DNA from: Sphingomonas ginkgonis
Lineage (GTDB): Bacteria; Pseudomonadota; Alphaproteobacteria; Sphingomonadales; Sphingomonadaceae
Direction of reading: 5' to 3'
Length of the DNA: 64,000 bases
NCBI RefSeq assembly: GCF_003970925.1
Contig: NZ_RWJF01000001.1
Location: forward strand, 1,358,501 to 1,422,500
The translations under genes were made by a program, and so were the position numbers. A model generated the notes under the pieces. That model saw only the letters and a list, made by a program, of their open reading frames with translations, did not search any database and was not told the DNA's origin. Below are positions 19,041 to 29,323 of this stretch, piece after piece (position 1 is the stretch's first letter; each line of letters begins with the position of its first letter).

Positions 19041-20620
19041 GCCTCGCGAGCCCGGCGGCGGAGGAGAAGCTTGAGGTCGTTCGCCACAAAGGCGCCCGTT
19101 GCGAAGCAGGCGATCGCGTAGACCGCGGCGCCGCCCCCGACCAGCACCGCGAGCCCCAGGCCGCGGCGGAGGGTAGAGCCGGTCAGGTAAGGATCAACAG
19201 CCGGTGCCAGCCAGAACAGCGCCGCTCCCATCACCAGCGCCGCGACGGCAAGACGCGGCACGCGGCGACGGAGCTGGGCATCGCTGTGAAAGTGTCCGCG
19301 AGCGCGCAGGGTGCGGTAGAGCATCCAGACGTTGACGGTGGAGGAAAGAGCGGTCGCCAGCGGCGGCCCCACATGGCCGTAGCCAAAGCGGCCCAGAGTC
19401 GGGATCAGGACAAGATTGCCGACCAGATTGAGGCCGACGGACTGGATCGCGTAGCGCACCGGCGTCCGGGTATCGTGGCGGGCGTAGTAGCCGGGGGTCA
19501 GTACCTTCACCAGCACGTAGGATGGCAACCCCAGCGAGAAGGCCGACAGCGCCCAGCTGCACCGGCTGCTGTCGAGTGCGGTGAAGTGGCCATGCTGGAA
19601 CAGGCCGCGGATGATCGGCTCGGACGCGAAGACGAAGGCGATCGTCGCGGGAAGGGTCAGAAATAACGCCAGTTCGATGCCGCGGTTCTGGGTGTCCATT
19701 GCCTCGGCTTCGCGCTGCTGGCTGAGCTGGCGCGAGACCGTCGGCAGGAGGATGGTGCCGAGCCCGATACCGATCAGGCCGAGCGGAAGCTGGTTCAATC
19801 GGTCGGCGTAATAGATGTAGGAGATCGACCCCGCGCCCAGCAGGCCGCCCGCCAGCGCGGTCGAGATGGCGAGATTGACCTGCACCGCGCCGGCGCCGAT
19901 GGCAGCAGGGAGGATCAGCTTGAGCAGCTGGCGGAGGTCGTCGTCGATGCGCGGCCGGCGGATCGCCAGGCTGACCTTCGCCTGGCGGCAGGCGAGCATC
20001 AGCCAGCCGAGCTGGAGCACCCCGCCGACGGTGACCGATACCGCCTGCGCGCGGGCGGTCTGGTAGGCATCGTGGCCGTGAAAGAACCAGAGTGCGACGA
20101 TCATCGCGATGTTGAGGAGGATCGGCGCTGCGGCGTTGACCCAGAAGCGGCTGAGCGAGTTGAGAATGCCGCCGAGCAGCGAGGCCAGGCTGATCAGCAT
20201 CAGATAGGGGATGGTGATCCGCGACAGGGTCACGGCGAAGGCGAACTGTTGCGGGGTGGGATCCTTGAACCCGCCCGACAGGCCCCACGTGATCGGCCAC
20301 GCCGCCACCATCATCACGACCGTGAAGAGGAGCAGCACCGGCAGCAGAACCGCGAGGGTCTGCTCCGCGAAGCGCAGGCCCGCCTGGAGATCGTCCGCCT
20401 CGCCGACCTTGCGGTTGAACATGGGAATGAACGCCGCGGAGAAGGCGCCCTCCGCGAACAGCGCGCGGAACATGTTCGGCAAGCGAAAGGCCACGAAGAA
20501 GGCGTCCGACGCGAAGCTCGCCCCGACATAGCTGGCCTGCAGCGTGTCGCGGACCAGCGCGAGCACCCGGCTGACCAGCGTCAGGCCGCCGATCGTGCCC
20601 GTCGCCTTGAGGAGGTTCAT
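19037..20620 (-). CDS. murJ: Lipid II flippase MurJ (MviN)
   Basis: Moves lipid-linked peptidoglycan precursor across the inner membrane. The 527 residues form about 14 hydrophobic helices, with family motifs near the start (SRVLALVRDTLQASYVG, DAFFVAFRLPNMFRALFAEG) and AFIPMFNRK. It is the first gene of a probable operon with trpS and the ExoD-like gene. The upstream gene secB is on the same strand 29 bases away, so secB may also be linked. Confidence 0.96.
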   Translation of the reverse strand: MNLLKATGTIGGLTLVSRVLALVRDTLQASYVGASFASDAFFVAFRLPNMFRALFAEGAFSAAFIPMFNRKVGEADDLQAGLRFAEQTLAVLLPVLLLFTVVMMVAAWPITWGLSGGFKDPTPQQFAFAVTLSRITIPYLMLISLASLLGGILNSLSRFWVNAAAPILLNIAMIVALWFFHGHDAYQTARAQAVSVTVGGVLQLGWLMLACRQAKVSLAIRRPRIDDDLRQLLKLILPAAIGAGAVQVNLAISTALAGGLLGAGSISYIYYADRLNQLPLGLIGIGLGTILLPTVSRQLSQQREAEAMDTQNRGIELALFLTLPATIAFVFASEPIIRGLFQHGHFTALDSSRCSWALSAFSLGLPSYVLVKVLTPGYYARHDTRTPVRYAIQSVGLNLVGNLVLIPTLGRFGYGHVGPPLATALSSTVNVWMLYRTLRARGHFHSDAQLRRRVPRLAVAALVMGAALFWLAPAVDPYLTGSTLRRGLGLAVLVGGGAAVYAIACFATGAFVANDLKLLLRRRAREA

Positions 20621-20649
20621 GGCGCCGAGCGCTTCCTGCTAGCCAGCGC

Positions 20650-21159
20650 TTACTGGACAGTGGGCGTGCCGTCGCCCTCGGTGCCGCCCGGCTGCTGCTG
20701 CGCAGCCTCGAGCTGCTGCATGTAGAGCGCGCCGAAGTCGATCGGGTCGAGCATCAGCGGCGGGAAGCCGCAGTCCTGGACCGCGGCGGCGACCACTTGA
20801 CGGGCGAACGGGAAAAGCAGCCGCGGCGCCTCGGCGAGCAGGAATGGGGCGAGCGCCTCCTCCGGAACGTTGCGGAGCCCGAACAGCCCGGCATAGCTGA
20901 GGTCGACCATGAAGTGGACGCCGCTGGTGGAGCGCGCCGAGGCCTCGATCTTCAGCACGACCTCATGGACCTCGTCGGAGACGCGGTTGACCGACAGGTT
21001 GAACTGGACGTCGATCTGCGCCTGCTCGTTCCACTGGAAAACGGCCGGCGAGCTGGGGTTCTCGACCGAGAGATCCTTGATGTACTGCGCCAGCGTCGCC
21101 GCCTGCGGCGTTTCGCCTTCGGCACCGCCGTTGCTGGGAATCGAGTCCTGTTCGGCCAT
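20650..21159 (-). CDS. secB: Protein-export chaperone SecB
   Basis: Tetrameric chaperone that keeps presecretory proteins unfolded and hands them to SecA. The 169-residue product has the SecB core IKDLSVENPSSPAVFQW, FMVDLSYAGLFGLRNVPEE, RLLFPFARQVVAAAVQDCGF and PPLMLDPIDFGALYMQQ. A Ser/Gly-rich head and a Gln/Pro/Gly-rich tail are disordered additions usual in alphaproteobacteria. It is divergent from the TIM44-like gene. Confidence 0.96.
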   Translation of the reverse strand: MAEQDSIPSNGGAEGETPQAATLAQYIKDLSVENPSSPAVFQWNEQAQIDVQFNLSVNRVSDEVHEVVLKIEASARSTSGVHFMVDLSYAGLFGLRNVPEEALAPFLLAEAPRLLFPFARQVVAAAVQDCGFPPLMLDPIDFGALYMQQLEAAQQQPGGTEGDGTPTVQ

Positions 21160-21289
21160 CGTCGTTCGTCGCCTTGGTCTGGAGTTTCAGTGCCTTGCCC
21201 ACGCGATCTGAGCGCGTCGTGCAACTGGTCGGCGCGACTAGCAGCCGCTCCGGTGCGGCGCAATGGCGCGGAAAATGGACCCGGGGCTT

Positions 21290-21316
21290 TGAACGCACGT
21301 TGTGATTGCCTATGTT
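21290..21316 (+). promoter_or_regulatory. Possible promoter for the TIM44-like gene
   Basis: TTGAAC at 21290-21295 and TATGTT at 21311-21316 are separated by 15 bases, about 28 bases upstream of the TTG start. The spacing is shorter than optimal, so this is a tentative sigma-70-type call in the 184-base divergent region between secB and the TIM44-like gene. Confidence 0.3.
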
Positions 21317-21343
21317 GAGCCAAGCTCGTGATCGGAACGGACA

Positions 21344-21997
21344 TTGACTGCCATCGTCATTCTTGCCCTCGTTGCCATCTTCATCGGCCTGCGCCTTTAT
21401 AGTGTGCTGGGCGAACGGACCGGCCATGAGCAGCAGCCGATCCTCAAGCCGGCCGAATCCGATGCCCGCATCGATGCTCGGGCTCCGAGTGCGGCGCCGG
21501 CTGCGCAGAGCAGCATCGATCCCGCCGACCTCGCGTATCTCCCGACGGCCGGGCCCGGTGTCCGCGCCATGCTGTCGGCCGACCCGAGCTTCGACGTTGC
21601 CCGCTTCCTTGAAGGAGCGCAGGCTGCCTACCGGATGATCCTCGAGGGGTTCTGGAAGGGCGATCTGTCAAGCGTCCGCGACCATGTCGACCCGCACGTT
21701 CTCGACACGTTCGAGCAGGCGATCGCCGATCGCCACGCCGCCGGTCATGTGATCGACAATCGCCTGGTAGCGATTGAGCAGGCGGTCATTGCCTCGGCGG
21801 AGCTGGCGAAGAGCGTCGCCACCGTCGCGGTGCGCTTCGAAGCTGACATCGCCGCTGTGACCCGTGACGCCGAGGGGCAGGTTATCGCCGGCAGCCTCAG
21901 CGACGCGGTCCAGACCCGCGACCTGTGGACCTTCCGCCGCGACACCGCTAGCCGCGACCCCAACTGGGTGCTGATCGAGACCGACGAAGACCAGTGA
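21344..21997 (+). CDS. TIM44-like (TimA-family) membrane-anchored protein
   Basis: A 217-residue protein with one N-terminal membrane helix (TAIVILALVAIFIGLRLYSV), a Pro/Ala linker, and a C-terminal TIM44-like domain (FLEGAQAAYRMILEGFWKGD, then WTFRRDTASRDPNWVLIETD). Bacterial relatives are thought to be inner-membrane adaptors, and the mitochondrial import motor subunit TIM44 is the distant eukaryotic counterpart. The start is TTG, with GGAACGG at 21334-21340. The stop overlaps the GTG start of mltA (GTGA). Divergence from secB is a recurrent alphaproteobacterial arrangement. Confidence 0.9.
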   Translation: MTAIVILALVAIFIGLRLYSVLGERTGHEQQPILKPAESDARIDARAPSAAPAAQSSIDPADLAYLPTAGPGVRAMLSADPSFDVARFLEGAQAAYRMILEGFWKGDLSSVRDHVDPHVLDTFEQAIADRHAAGHVIDNRLVAIEQAVIASAELAKSVATVAVRFEADIAAVTRDAEGQVIAGSLSDAVQTRDLWTFRRDTASRDPNWVLIETDEDQ

Positions 21998-23217
21998 GGC
22001 TATCGTCCAGGGCGCTCGCCGCCGCGACCGCGTTGCTTCTCTCGGCCTGCGCCACGCGCCAGCCGCCTATCGTTGCTGTTCCCGTACCAACGCCTTCGCC
22101 AGCGCCCGCCCCGGCTCCACCGCCGCCTCCGCCACCAACTGCCCTGCAGCTCGGACTGACGGCTGCTGCGCCGATGACGGTCGACGAGGGGGTCGCCCAG
22201 CGCGCGCTCGTCGCCTTCCGGATCAGCTGTCCTTCGCTGATGCGGCGCAAGGACGGCAGCCTGCTCACTGCGACAATCGACTGGCAGCCTGTCTGCACGG
22301 CAGCCTCTACCGTTGTTCCCGGTGGGGCAGCGGCCTTCTTCCGCGACAATTTCGAATGGGACCGGCTCGGCGAGGGCAAACTGTTTGCGACCGGTTATTA
22401 CGAGCCGGAGATAGCCGGCACTCGCGTCGCCCAAACCGGCTATGCCGTTCCGGTCTATCGCACACCGCCGGATCTGGTCCGCTGCACGCGTGCCGACGGG
22501 ACGAGCGGGCGAGGGCGGCTTGATCCGGTGACCAGCCAGTGCCTGCCTTATTATACCCGCGCGGAAATCGAGGACGGAGTGCTCGCCAACAAGGGGCTGG
22601 AGCTCGGCTGGGCCGCGGACCCGGTCGACCTCTTCTTCGTCGAGATTCAGGGCTCCGGGCGGCTGGTCGACCCGGCCGGCAACGTTGTCCGGATCGGCTA
22701 CGACAACCAGAACGGCCAGACTTACGTCGCGATCGGCAAGCTGCTCCGCGACCGCGGGATCCTGCCGCCGGGCGGCGCCAACATGGAGGCGATCAAGGCC
22801 TGGCTCCGCGCCAATCCGGACCAGGGTCGAGCCCTGATGCGCGAGAACCTCAGCTACATCTTCTTCAAGGAACTGACCGGCACCGGTCCGCTCGGGGCGC
22901 TCGGCGTTCCCGTGACCGCGCAGGCGACAGTTGCTGCCGACCCGCTCTACACGCCGCTCGGAGCACCCGTGTTCGTGCAGGCCGATCGTCCGGAAATCAA
23001 CGGCCTGTGGGTGGCGCAGGACGTGGGCGGCGCAATCAAGGGTGCCAATCGCTTCGACACCTTCTGGGGCGCGGGTGCGGATGCGACCAGGATCGCTGGT
23101 GGCATGGCCGCCAAGGGGCAAGCGCTTCTCCTTCTTCCCAAAGGGTCGGCCGCAAAGGCGCTCGCCGCCCGTGCCGCGACCCCGCCGGCCGCGGCCAGTG
23201 CGCAAGCTCAACCCTGA
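21994..23217 (+). CDS. mltA: Membrane-bound lytic murein transglycosylase A
   Basis: Outer-membrane lipoprotein that cleaves peptidoglycan glycan strands with formation of 1,6-anhydromuropeptides. The 407-residue sequence carries a lipobox LLSAC (lipid Cys19), a long proline-rich linker, the MltA barrel domain (FATGYYEPEIAGTRV, GWAADPVDLFFVEIQGSGRL), and a C-terminal 3D domain with the catalytic aspartate region (GGAIKGANRFDTFWGAG). GTG start overlapping the stop of the TIM44-like gene; the 3' end overlaps the Smr gene by 20 bases. Confidence 0.95.
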   Translation: MRLSSRALAAATALLLSACATRQPPIVAVPVPTPSPAPAPAPPPPPPPTALQLGLTAAAPMTVDEGVAQRALVAFRISCPSLMRRKDGSLLTATIDWQPVCTAASTVVPGGAAAFFRDNFEWDRLGEGKLFATGYYEPEIAGTRVAQTGYAVPVYRTPPDLVRCTRADGTSGRGRLDPVTSQCLPYYTRAEIEDGVLANKGLELGWAADPVDLFFVEIQGSGRLVDPAGNVVRIGYDNQNGQTYVAIGKLLRDRGILPPGGANMEAIKAWLRANPDQGRALMRENLSYIFFKELTGTGPLGALGVPVTAQATVAADPLYTPLGAPVFVQADRPEINGLWVAQDVGGAIKGANRFDTFWGAGADATRIAGGMAAKGQALLLLPKGSAAKALAARAATPPAAASAQAQP

Positions 23218-23749
23218 GGAAGCCGAGCTGTGGGGGCGGGTGACAGCCAGCATCCGGCCGCTGCACCGCGATCGACCCGCGCCTTTACTCGAGCGGAATG
23301 CTGCGCCTGATACGCAGCCGAGGCCGCCCAAGCCGCTCATCCCCGACAAGGTCCGCAGCCCGCCGCCGCGTCCGACGACGCCTCCGCTTTCGCGAGTGCA
23401 ACCGATCCAGGCGCAAACCCTCGACGGTCACTGGGATCGCCGACTGCGTTCCGGTACGGTGGTCCCGGACCAGGTTCTGGACCTCCACGGCCATAATCTC
23501 GACGGCGCATGGAGCGCGATCGACCGTACGCTCGAACATGCCATCGCGCGCGGCGACCGGGTGGTGCTGCTGGTGACTGGCCATGCCCGCAAGGGCGAGC
23601 CGCCGATCGCCCGCGGACGCATCCGCGCGGCGGTGCACGACTGGCTGGCAGCGTCCCGCCATGCTCCGAGCATCGCCGCGGTCCGCGACGCGCATCGCCG
23701 GCACGGCGGTGGGGGAAGCCTCTACCTCATCTTGCGGCGGGGCAGCTGA
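23198..23749 (+). CDS. Smr-domain protein
   Basis: A 183-residue protein with a proline-rich N-terminal half and a C-terminal Smr (small MutS-related) domain. Key Smr features are LDLHGHNLDGAW and the LLVTGHARKGEP segment, followed by a Gly-rich end (RRHGGGGSLYLILR) typical of nicking-endonuclease-type Smr domains. I chose GTG at 23198 because the product then begins RKLNPEEAELWGRVTASI, as in alphaproteobacterial relatives. It overlaps mltA by 20 bases; that linkage is common and suggests co-transcription, but the biological link is unknown. Confidence 0.88.
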   Translation: MRKLNPEEAELWGRVTASIRPLHRDRPAPLLERNAAPDTQPRPPKPLIPDKVRSPPPRPTTPPLSRVQPIQAQTLDGHWDRRLRSGTVVPDQVLDLHGHNLDGAWSAIDRTLEHAIARGDRVVLLVTGHARKGEPPIARGRIRAAVHDWLAASRHAPSIAAVRDAHRRHGGGGSLYLILRRGS

Positions 23750-23830
23750 GTACGCATGCTTTGTTAACCCTTCCCATTTAGGGCTGCGCACCGGGCGCGG
23801 ATCAGACCGCGGCAGGGAACCACGGCGGCG

Positions 23831-25510
23831 ATGAAGGAAGGGTCAGCGCAGAAACTCTCCAACGCGCTGCTGTCGACAGCAGCGGGCGTGGCGAGCTTCG
23901 TCTTCTCGCTGAGCGTCTTCCTCTACATCACCGAATTCGACGAGAAGGTCGCGGCTTCGGTGGTCGCGGGCGTGTTCTGCCTGATGGTCAGCTATGTCGC
24001 GTCGGAGCGGCCCAACAGCGAGTCGGCACGCGCTCTGGCCGCGCTGGGCGACCGACTGATGGCGATCGAGGACGGCGACCTCGTCTCTCCCGCGCCGGCA
24101 ATTGTCCAGCGCACCATGCCCCAGCTTGCCGGGGCGGTCGACACCCTCTTTGCCGAGGTCCGTTCGTCGATCGAGAACGCGCACGCGCTCGGCATGTATG
24201 ACCCGGTGACCTCGCTGCCCAACCGCCTACACTTCCGGGCCGAGGCCGACCGGCTTCTGGCGGAAGCGCCGGCCGGGATGGCGTCGGCAATGCTGTTCGT
24301 CGACCTTGACCGCTTCAAGGCCGTCAACGACAGCCTGGGCCACGCTCGCGGCGACCAGCTGCTGGTGATGGTCGCCAATCGACTTCGGGTCGTGGTGACC
24401 GGCGAGAGCGACACCAACGGCCCACGTCCCTTGCTCGCGCGGCTGGCCGGGGACGAGTTTACCCTTTTCTTCCCGCAGCTCAGCGCCATCTCGGAAGTCG
24501 AGCGGCTGGCGAGACGCGCGGTGCTGGCGGTCGGCGAGCCGTTCGAGCTCAGCGGCCACAGCATTGACATCGGCGCCTCGATCGGAGTCGCCGTCGCGCC
24601 CGCGCATGGGAACAGCATCGAAGCGCTCATGCGCGCGGCGGACATCGCCATGTACCGCGCCAAGTCGCGCGGCGGCGGGCAGCACTGCCTGTTCAGCGAG
24701 GAACTGGCGGCCGAGCATCACCAGAAGGTCGAAACCGAGAAGGCTCTGACCGAGGCGGTTCAGCGCGGCGAGTTCCTGCTCGCGCTGCAGCCGCAGCTCA
24801 GCCTTGCGACGGGCGAGATCACGGGCGCTGAGGCACTTCTGCGCTGGAACCACCCGCGCGACGGAATGCGGCTGCCCTCCAGCTTCATCCCCGTCGCCGA
24901 GCAAACCGGGATCATCGCCGAGATCGGCGACTGGGTCATCGCCGAGTGCGCGTCGATGCTGTCGGCCTGGCGGGCGGAAGGTCAGGCGCGCCGGTTGGCG
25001 TTCAATATCAGCCCTCGCCAGCTCGACCGACAGGACTTCTTCCCGCGGCTGCGTGCCAGCTTCACCGAGAACGGCGTGCCGCTATCGATGGTCGAACTGG
25101 AGTTCACCGAGAGCGCCGCGATGGAGGTCCGGGAGGACGTTCTCGACGAGATCGCCGGGCTGCGCGCCGAGGGCGCGACCATCGCCATCGACGATTTCGG
25201 CACCGGCTACTCCAACATCGCCCGGCTGCGCTCGATGCCGCTCGACCGGGTCAAGCTCGACCCGTCATTGATCGCCGATATCGAGAGCAGCGAGCAGGCG
25301 CGGGTAGTGGTCCAAGCAGTCGTCGAACTGATCAAGGGCGTCGGGTGCGAGATTGTTGCGGAGGCCGTTGAGACGGTCGCCCAGGCGGACCTCCTGCGCG
25401 CGATGGGCGTGCACACGGTCCAGGGCTTCGTCTTCGCCCAGCCGATGTTCGAGGAGGAATTCCTCGCCTGGACCAGCAACAGCGAGCGCGGTGCCCGCTC
25501 CGTCGGCTGA
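23831..25510 (+). CDS. Membrane-anchored GGDEF-EAL protein, probable c-di-GMP phosphodiesterase
   Basis: A 559-residue cyclic di-GMP turnover protein. Two N-terminal hydrophobic segments (about residues 11-33 and 39-58) anchor it, followed by a linker, a GGDEF domain with the variant signature AGDEF near residues 206-210, and an EAL domain. The EAL domain keeps GAEALLRW (Glu near 334), DDFGTGYS near 453-460 and AEAVET, so phosphodiesterase activity is likely. The GGDEF domain lacks the RxxD inhibitory site at the usual place. AGDEF variants can be active or serve as GTP sensors, so cyclase activity is uncertain. It is monocistronic, convergent with the M13 peptidase gene. Confidence 0.93.
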   Translation: MKEGSAQKLSNALLSTAAGVASFVFSLSVFLYITEFDEKVAASVVAGVFCLMVSYVASERPNSESARALAALGDRLMAIEDGDLVSPAPAIVQRTMPQLAGAVDTLFAEVRSSIENAHALGMYDPVTSLPNRLHFRAEADRLLAEAPAGMASAMLFVDLDRFKAVNDSLGHARGDQLLVMVANRLRVVVTGESDTNGPRPLLARLAGDEFTLFFPQLSAISEVERLARRAVLAVGEPFELSGHSIDIGASIGVAVAPAHGNSIEALMRAADIAMYRAKSRGGGQHCLFSEELAAEHHQKVETEKALTEAVQRGEFLLALQPQLSLATGEITGAEALLRWNHPRDGMRLPSSFIPVAEQTGIIAEIGDWVIAECASMLSAWRAEGQARRLAFNISPRQLDRQDFFPRLRASFTENGVPLSMVELEFTESAAMEVREDVLDEIAGLRAEGATIAIDDFGTGYSNIARLRSMPLDRVKLDPSLIADIESSEQARVVVQAVVELIKGVGCEIVAEAVETVAQADLLRAMGVHTVQGFVFAQPMFEEEFLAWTSNSERGARSVG

Positions 25511-25546
25511 GCGGCGGAGGCGGGCACCGGCGGTCGAAAGCGCCCG

Positions 25547-27628
25547 CTACCAGACCTTCACGCGCTTGTCGAGCGCGAGATAGAGCTTCTGCCCCGGCTG
25601 GACGTTGAAAGCGGCGTACCAGGGATCGAGGTTGCGGACCGTCTGGACCCGCCACGGGCCCGGCGCATGGACATCGGTGGCGACCCGCGCGCGCAGCGCC
25701 GCGTCGCGCAGCTTGCCGCTGTGCGATTGCCCATAGGCGAGGAAGAAGCGCTGGTCGCCGGTCATGCCGTCGATCACCGGCGAGGGCTTGCCGTTGAGCG
25801 ACGCCTTCCAGGCGTCGTAGGCGGCGGCGAGCCCGGCGACGTCGGCGATGTTCTCGCCCAGCTCCTGCTCCCCGTTGAGCTTCAGCCCGGGAAGCGCCTG
25901 ATAGGCGCTGTACTGCGCCGCCAGCGCAGCGCCGGCCTGCTTGAAGTGGGCGAGGTCGGCCGGGGTCCACCAGTTGCGCAGCCGCCCGGTGCTGTCGAAG
26001 GTCGCGCCGAGATTGTCGAAGCTGTGACTGATCTCGTGGCCGATCACCGAGCCGATCGCGCCATAGTTGGCGGCGCTGTCGGCCCTGGGATCGTAAAAGC
26101 CCTGGTCGAGGATCGCGGCCGGGAAGTTCAGCGCGTTCTGCAGCGGCAGGTTCACCGCGTTGACCGTCTGCGGCGTCATCCACCACTCGTTCTTGTCGAC
26201 CGGACGGCCGATCTTGGCGAGCTGGGTCTGGTAGTTGGCCAGCCGGGCGCGATCGAGATTGCCGTAGGCGTCGCCGGTCTGGACGGTGAGGTTGCCGTAG
26301 TCGCGCCACTTGTCCGGATAGCCGATGCCGACCGCCATGGTGGCGACCTTCTTCTTCGCCTCGTCCTTTGTCGCGGGCGCCATCCAGCTCAGCGCGTCGA
26401 TCCGCTTCACCAGCGCCGCCTTGATGTTCCGGACCATGCTGTCGATGTCCGCCTTCGACGAGGCGGGGAAGAACTTGTCGGCATAAAGCTTGCCGACCGC
26501 GTCCCCGAGCGCGGCGTTGGTCATCGCGAGCGCCCGCTTGTCGCGGCTGCGCTGCTGCGGCTGGCCGTTCACCGTGGTGCCGTAGAAGGCGAAGTGCGCG
26601 TCGTCGAACGCCTTGGGCAGCACGTCGGTCATCTGGTTGGCGCGGTGGAACGCCAGCCAGTCTTTCCAGACCTCGAGCGGCTGCGAGTTCACCAGCGCAG
26701 CCAGCTTGGTCACGGAGCCCGGTTGCCAGACGATGAAGTCCTGCTGGCTGCCAAGCCCGGCGGCGCCGAACAGCCGGCCCCAGTCGAGGCCCGGCGCCTT
26801 ACGGTCGAAGTCGGCGCGCTTCCACGGGTTGTTGGCCTTGAAGCTGTCCTGGCTGTCCTGCAGCGATTCATGCGCCTGCGCGATCATGTTCTCGAGCGCG
26901 ACCACCTTCTGCGCGCGCGCCTCCGCGTTGGGCAGGCCGGAGAGCGTCATGATCTTCGCGACATAGGGTGCGTAGGCGGAACGGATTTTGGCCATGTTGC
27001 CGTCGGACGAGAGGTAATAGTCGCGGTCGGGCAGCCCGATCCCGCCCTGCATGACGTAGGGGACCGACTTCGAGGGGTCCTCGAACGCCTGGGTGACGAA
27101 GATCCCGAACAGGTTCTCGGTATGGAAGTTGGTGTTGTTGATGGGGTCGGCGTCGGCACGCAGCGTTCCGCCGATCGCCTGCGCCAGCGCGCCCTTGTCG
27201 GCGATCGCCTCGATCCGGTCGATGTCCGTCTTGAGCGGCGCGACGCCCTTCTGCTCGATCGCATTGGTATCGAGATAGGCGTTGTAGAAGTTGGCGATCC
27301 GCGCCTCGTTGCTGCCCGCGGCGGGGTTGGCCTTGGCGAGCCCCTGGATAAGCTCGGCGCCGCGCTTCTCGGCGGTGTCGTTGACGACCGAGAAGCTGGA
27401 GATGTTCGACTTGTCCTGCGGGATCTCGGTGTTCTTCTGCCAGGTCCCGTTGGCATATTCGTTGAAGTCGTCGCCGGGCCTGGTGCCCTTGTCCAACCAT
27501 GCCGTATTGACGCCGGACTGGCTGCCCGCCTGCTTCTGCTCGGCGGCGGACTGGTTGTTGGTCTGGCTGTAGCTGCAGGCGCCCAGCGCGAGGGCGGATG
27601 CGGCGAGCAGAAGGACGGTACGGTTCAT
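25547..27628 (-). CDS. pepO: M13 family zinc metallopeptidase (neprilysin-like) lipoprotein
   Basis: Cell-envelope endopeptidase, 693 residues. The signal sequence ends in the lipobox LGAC, giving lipidation at Cys18. The zinc site is HEISH at about residues 531-535 within [19 protein letters not shown], with the third ligand in GENIADVAG. The C-terminal region ([20 protein letters not shown]) is characteristic of M13. I chose ATG at 27628, with a GAAGAG ribosome site; a TTG two codons upstream is possible. It is divergent from mccB with a 92-base gap. Confidence 0.94.
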   Translation of the reverse strand: MNRTVLLLAASALALGACSYSQTNNQSAAEQKQAGSQSGVNTAWLDKGTRPGDDFNEYANGTWQKNTEIPQDKSNISSFSVVNDTAEKRGAELIQGLAKANPAAGSNEARIANFYNAYLDTNAIEQKGVAPLKTDIDRIEAIADKGALAQAIGGTLRADADPINNTNFHTENLFGIFVTQAFEDPSKSVPYVMQGGIGLPDRDYYLSSDGNMAKIRSAYAPYVAKIMTLSGLPNAEARAQKVVALENMIAQAHESLQDSQDSFKANNPWKRADFDRKAPGLDWGRLFGAAGLGSQQDFIVWQPGSVTKLAALVNSQPLEVWKDWLAFHRANQMTDVLPKAFDDAHFAFYGTTVNGQPQQRSRDKRALAMTNAALGDAVGKLYADKFFPASSKADIDSMVRNIKAALVKRIDALSWMAPATKDEAKKKVATMAVGIGYPDKWRDYGNLTVQTGDAYGNLDRARLANYQTQLAKIGRPVDKNEWWMTPQTVNAVNLPLQNALNFPAAILDQGFYDPRADSAANYGAIGSVIGHEISHSFDNLGATFDSTGRLRNWWTPADLAHFKQAGAALAAQYSAYQALPGLKLNGEQELGENIADVAGLAAAYDAWKASLNGKPSPVIDGMTGDQRFFLAYGQSHSGKLRDAALRARVATDVHAPGPWRVQTVRNLDPWYAAFNVQPGQKLYLALDKRVKVW

Positions 27629-27720
27629 CGGCAACTCTTCCCAGAAGTTCAGGCCTGCTTTGCAAGCGGGGCCGCAGCGGCTACGCGACCTTTTTTCGAC
27701 GAACGGACAAGCAAGCAGGC

Positions 27721-29319
27721 ATGAGCGCGCCGCGACTGGACAGTAAAATTCCGCCCGACAGCGAACAGTTCCGAGCCCGCTCGGTGCACAATCGGGAACT
27801 GGTCGACAAGCTCCGCGCCGATGTTGCCGAGGCCGCGCTGGGCGGGACCGCGAAGAGCCGGGAGCGGCATGTCGCGCGCGGCAAGCTGCTGCCGCGCGAC
27901 CGGGTCGAACGGCTGCTCGACCCGGGTTCGCCCTTTCTCGAGATTGGCCAGCTCGCGGCGTGCGACCTGTACGACGGCGAGGTGCCCGGAGCGGGGCTGA
28001 TCGCGGGCATCGGCCGGGTTACGGGACGGCAGGCGATGATCGTCTGCAACGACGCCACTGTGAAGGGCGGGACCTACTACCCGCTGACGGTCAAGAAGCA
28101 CCTCCGGGCGCAGGAGATCGCGCAGGAGAACCGGCTCCCCTGCATCTACCTCGTCGACAGCGGGGGTGCTAACCTGCCGCACCAGGCCGAGGTATTTCCC
28201 GACCGCGACCATTTCGGCCGGATCTTCTTCAACCAGGCCAACATGAGCGCGCTCGGCATTCCGCAGATCGCCTGCGTGATGGGCAGCTGCACCGCCGGCG
28301 GCGCCTATGTCCCGGCGATGAGCGACGAGACGGTGATCGTCCGCAACCAGGGCACGATCTTTCTCGCCGGGCCGCCGCTGGTGAAGGCGGCGACCGGCGA
28401 GGTGATCAGCGCCGAGGACCTGGGCGGGGGCGATCTCCATGCGCGCAAGTCGGGCGTCGCGGACCATCTCGCCGAGCATGACGAGCATGCGCTGACGATC
28501 GTCCGCGACATCATGTCGACGCTGCCCGAGCAGCAGCCGGCGCTGCCGTCGCGCGAGCCGCGGCCGCCGGCGTTCGACCCGGAGGAACTCTACGGCATCA
28601 TCCCCGAGGACGTGCGCGCGCCCTACGACGTTCACGAGGTGATCGCGCGGATCGTCGACGGTTCCGAGTTCCACGAGTTCAAGCCGCTCTACGGCACCAC
28701 CCTGGTGTGCGGCTTCGCGCATATCTGGGGCATGCCGGTGGCGATCCTCGCCAACAACGGCGTCCTGTTCAGCGAGAGCGCGGTCAAGGGCGCGCACTTC
28801 ATCGAGCTCGCCTGCCAGCGCCGCGTGCCGCTGCTGTTCCTGCAGAACATCAGCGGCTTCATGGTCGGCGGCAAGTTCGAGTCCGAGGGCATCGCCAAAC
28901 ATGGCGCCAAGCTGGTCACCGCGGTGGCGACCGCGCAGGTGCCGAAGGTCACGGTGCTGATCGGCGGCAGCTTCGGGGCGGGTAACTACGGGATGGCCGG
29001 GCGCGCCTACAGCCCGCGCTTTCTGTTCAGCTGGCCCAATTCGCGCATCAGCGTGATGGGCGGCGAGCAGGCCGCAAGCGTGCTGGCGACGGTCCACCGT
29101 GATGCCGAGAGCTGGACGGCGGAACAGGCCGAGGCGTTCAAGCAGCCGATCCGCGAAGACTACGAGGCGCAGGGCAATCCCTGGCACGCCACCGCGCGGC
29201 TGTGGGACGACGGGATCATCGACCCGGCGCAGACCCGTGACGTGCTGGGCCTCGCCTTCGCCGCCTGCCTCAACGCCCCGATCGCCGAACGCGCCCAGTT
29301 CGGCCTGTTCAGGATGTAA
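27721..29319 (+). CDS. mccB: Methylcrotonyl-CoA carboxylase beta subunit (carboxyltransferase)
   Basis: Transfers CO2 from carboxybiotin to 3-methylcrotonyl-CoA in leucine breakdown. The 532-residue protein has the two crotonase-like carboxyltransferase halves: [32 protein letters not shown] and [17 protein letters not shown] in the first, and [20 protein letters not shown] and [19 protein letters not shown] in the second. These match MccB rather than PccB or geranyl-CoA carboxylase, although the latter is a close relative. The start is ATG at 27721. mccA follows after four bases. Confidence 0.94.
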   Translation: MSAPRLDSKIPPDSEQFRARSVHNRELVDKLRADVAEAALGGTAKSRERHVARGKLLPRDRVERLLDPGSPFLEIGQLAACDLYDGEVPGAGLIAGIGRVTGRQAMIVCNDATVKGGTYYPLTVKKHLRAQEIAQENRLPCIYLVDSGGANLPHQAEVFPDRDHFGRIFFNQANMSALGIPQIACVMGSCTAGGAYVPAMSDETVIVRNQGTIFLAGPPLVKAATGEVISAEDLGGGDLHARKSGVADHLAEHDEHALTIVRDIMSTLPEQQPALPSREPRPPAFDPEELYGIIPEDVRAPYDVHEVIARIVDGSEFHEFKPLYGTTLVCGFAHIWGMPVAILANNGVLFSESAVKGAHFIELACQRRVPLLFLQNISGFMVGGKFESEGIAKHGAKLVTAVATAQVPKVTVLIGGSFGAGNYGMAGRAYSPRFLFSWPNSRISVMGGEQAASVLATVHRDAESWTAEQAEAFKQPIREDYEAQGNPWHATARLWDDGIIDPAQTRDVLGLAFAACLNAPIAERAQFGLFRM

Positions 29320-29323
29320 GCCG

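Noticed and set aside
25511..25546. A terminator between the convergent GGDEF-EAL and M13 peptidase genes
   Set aside because: Only a weak GCGGGC/GCCCGC pairing with a long loop and no T-run on either strand.
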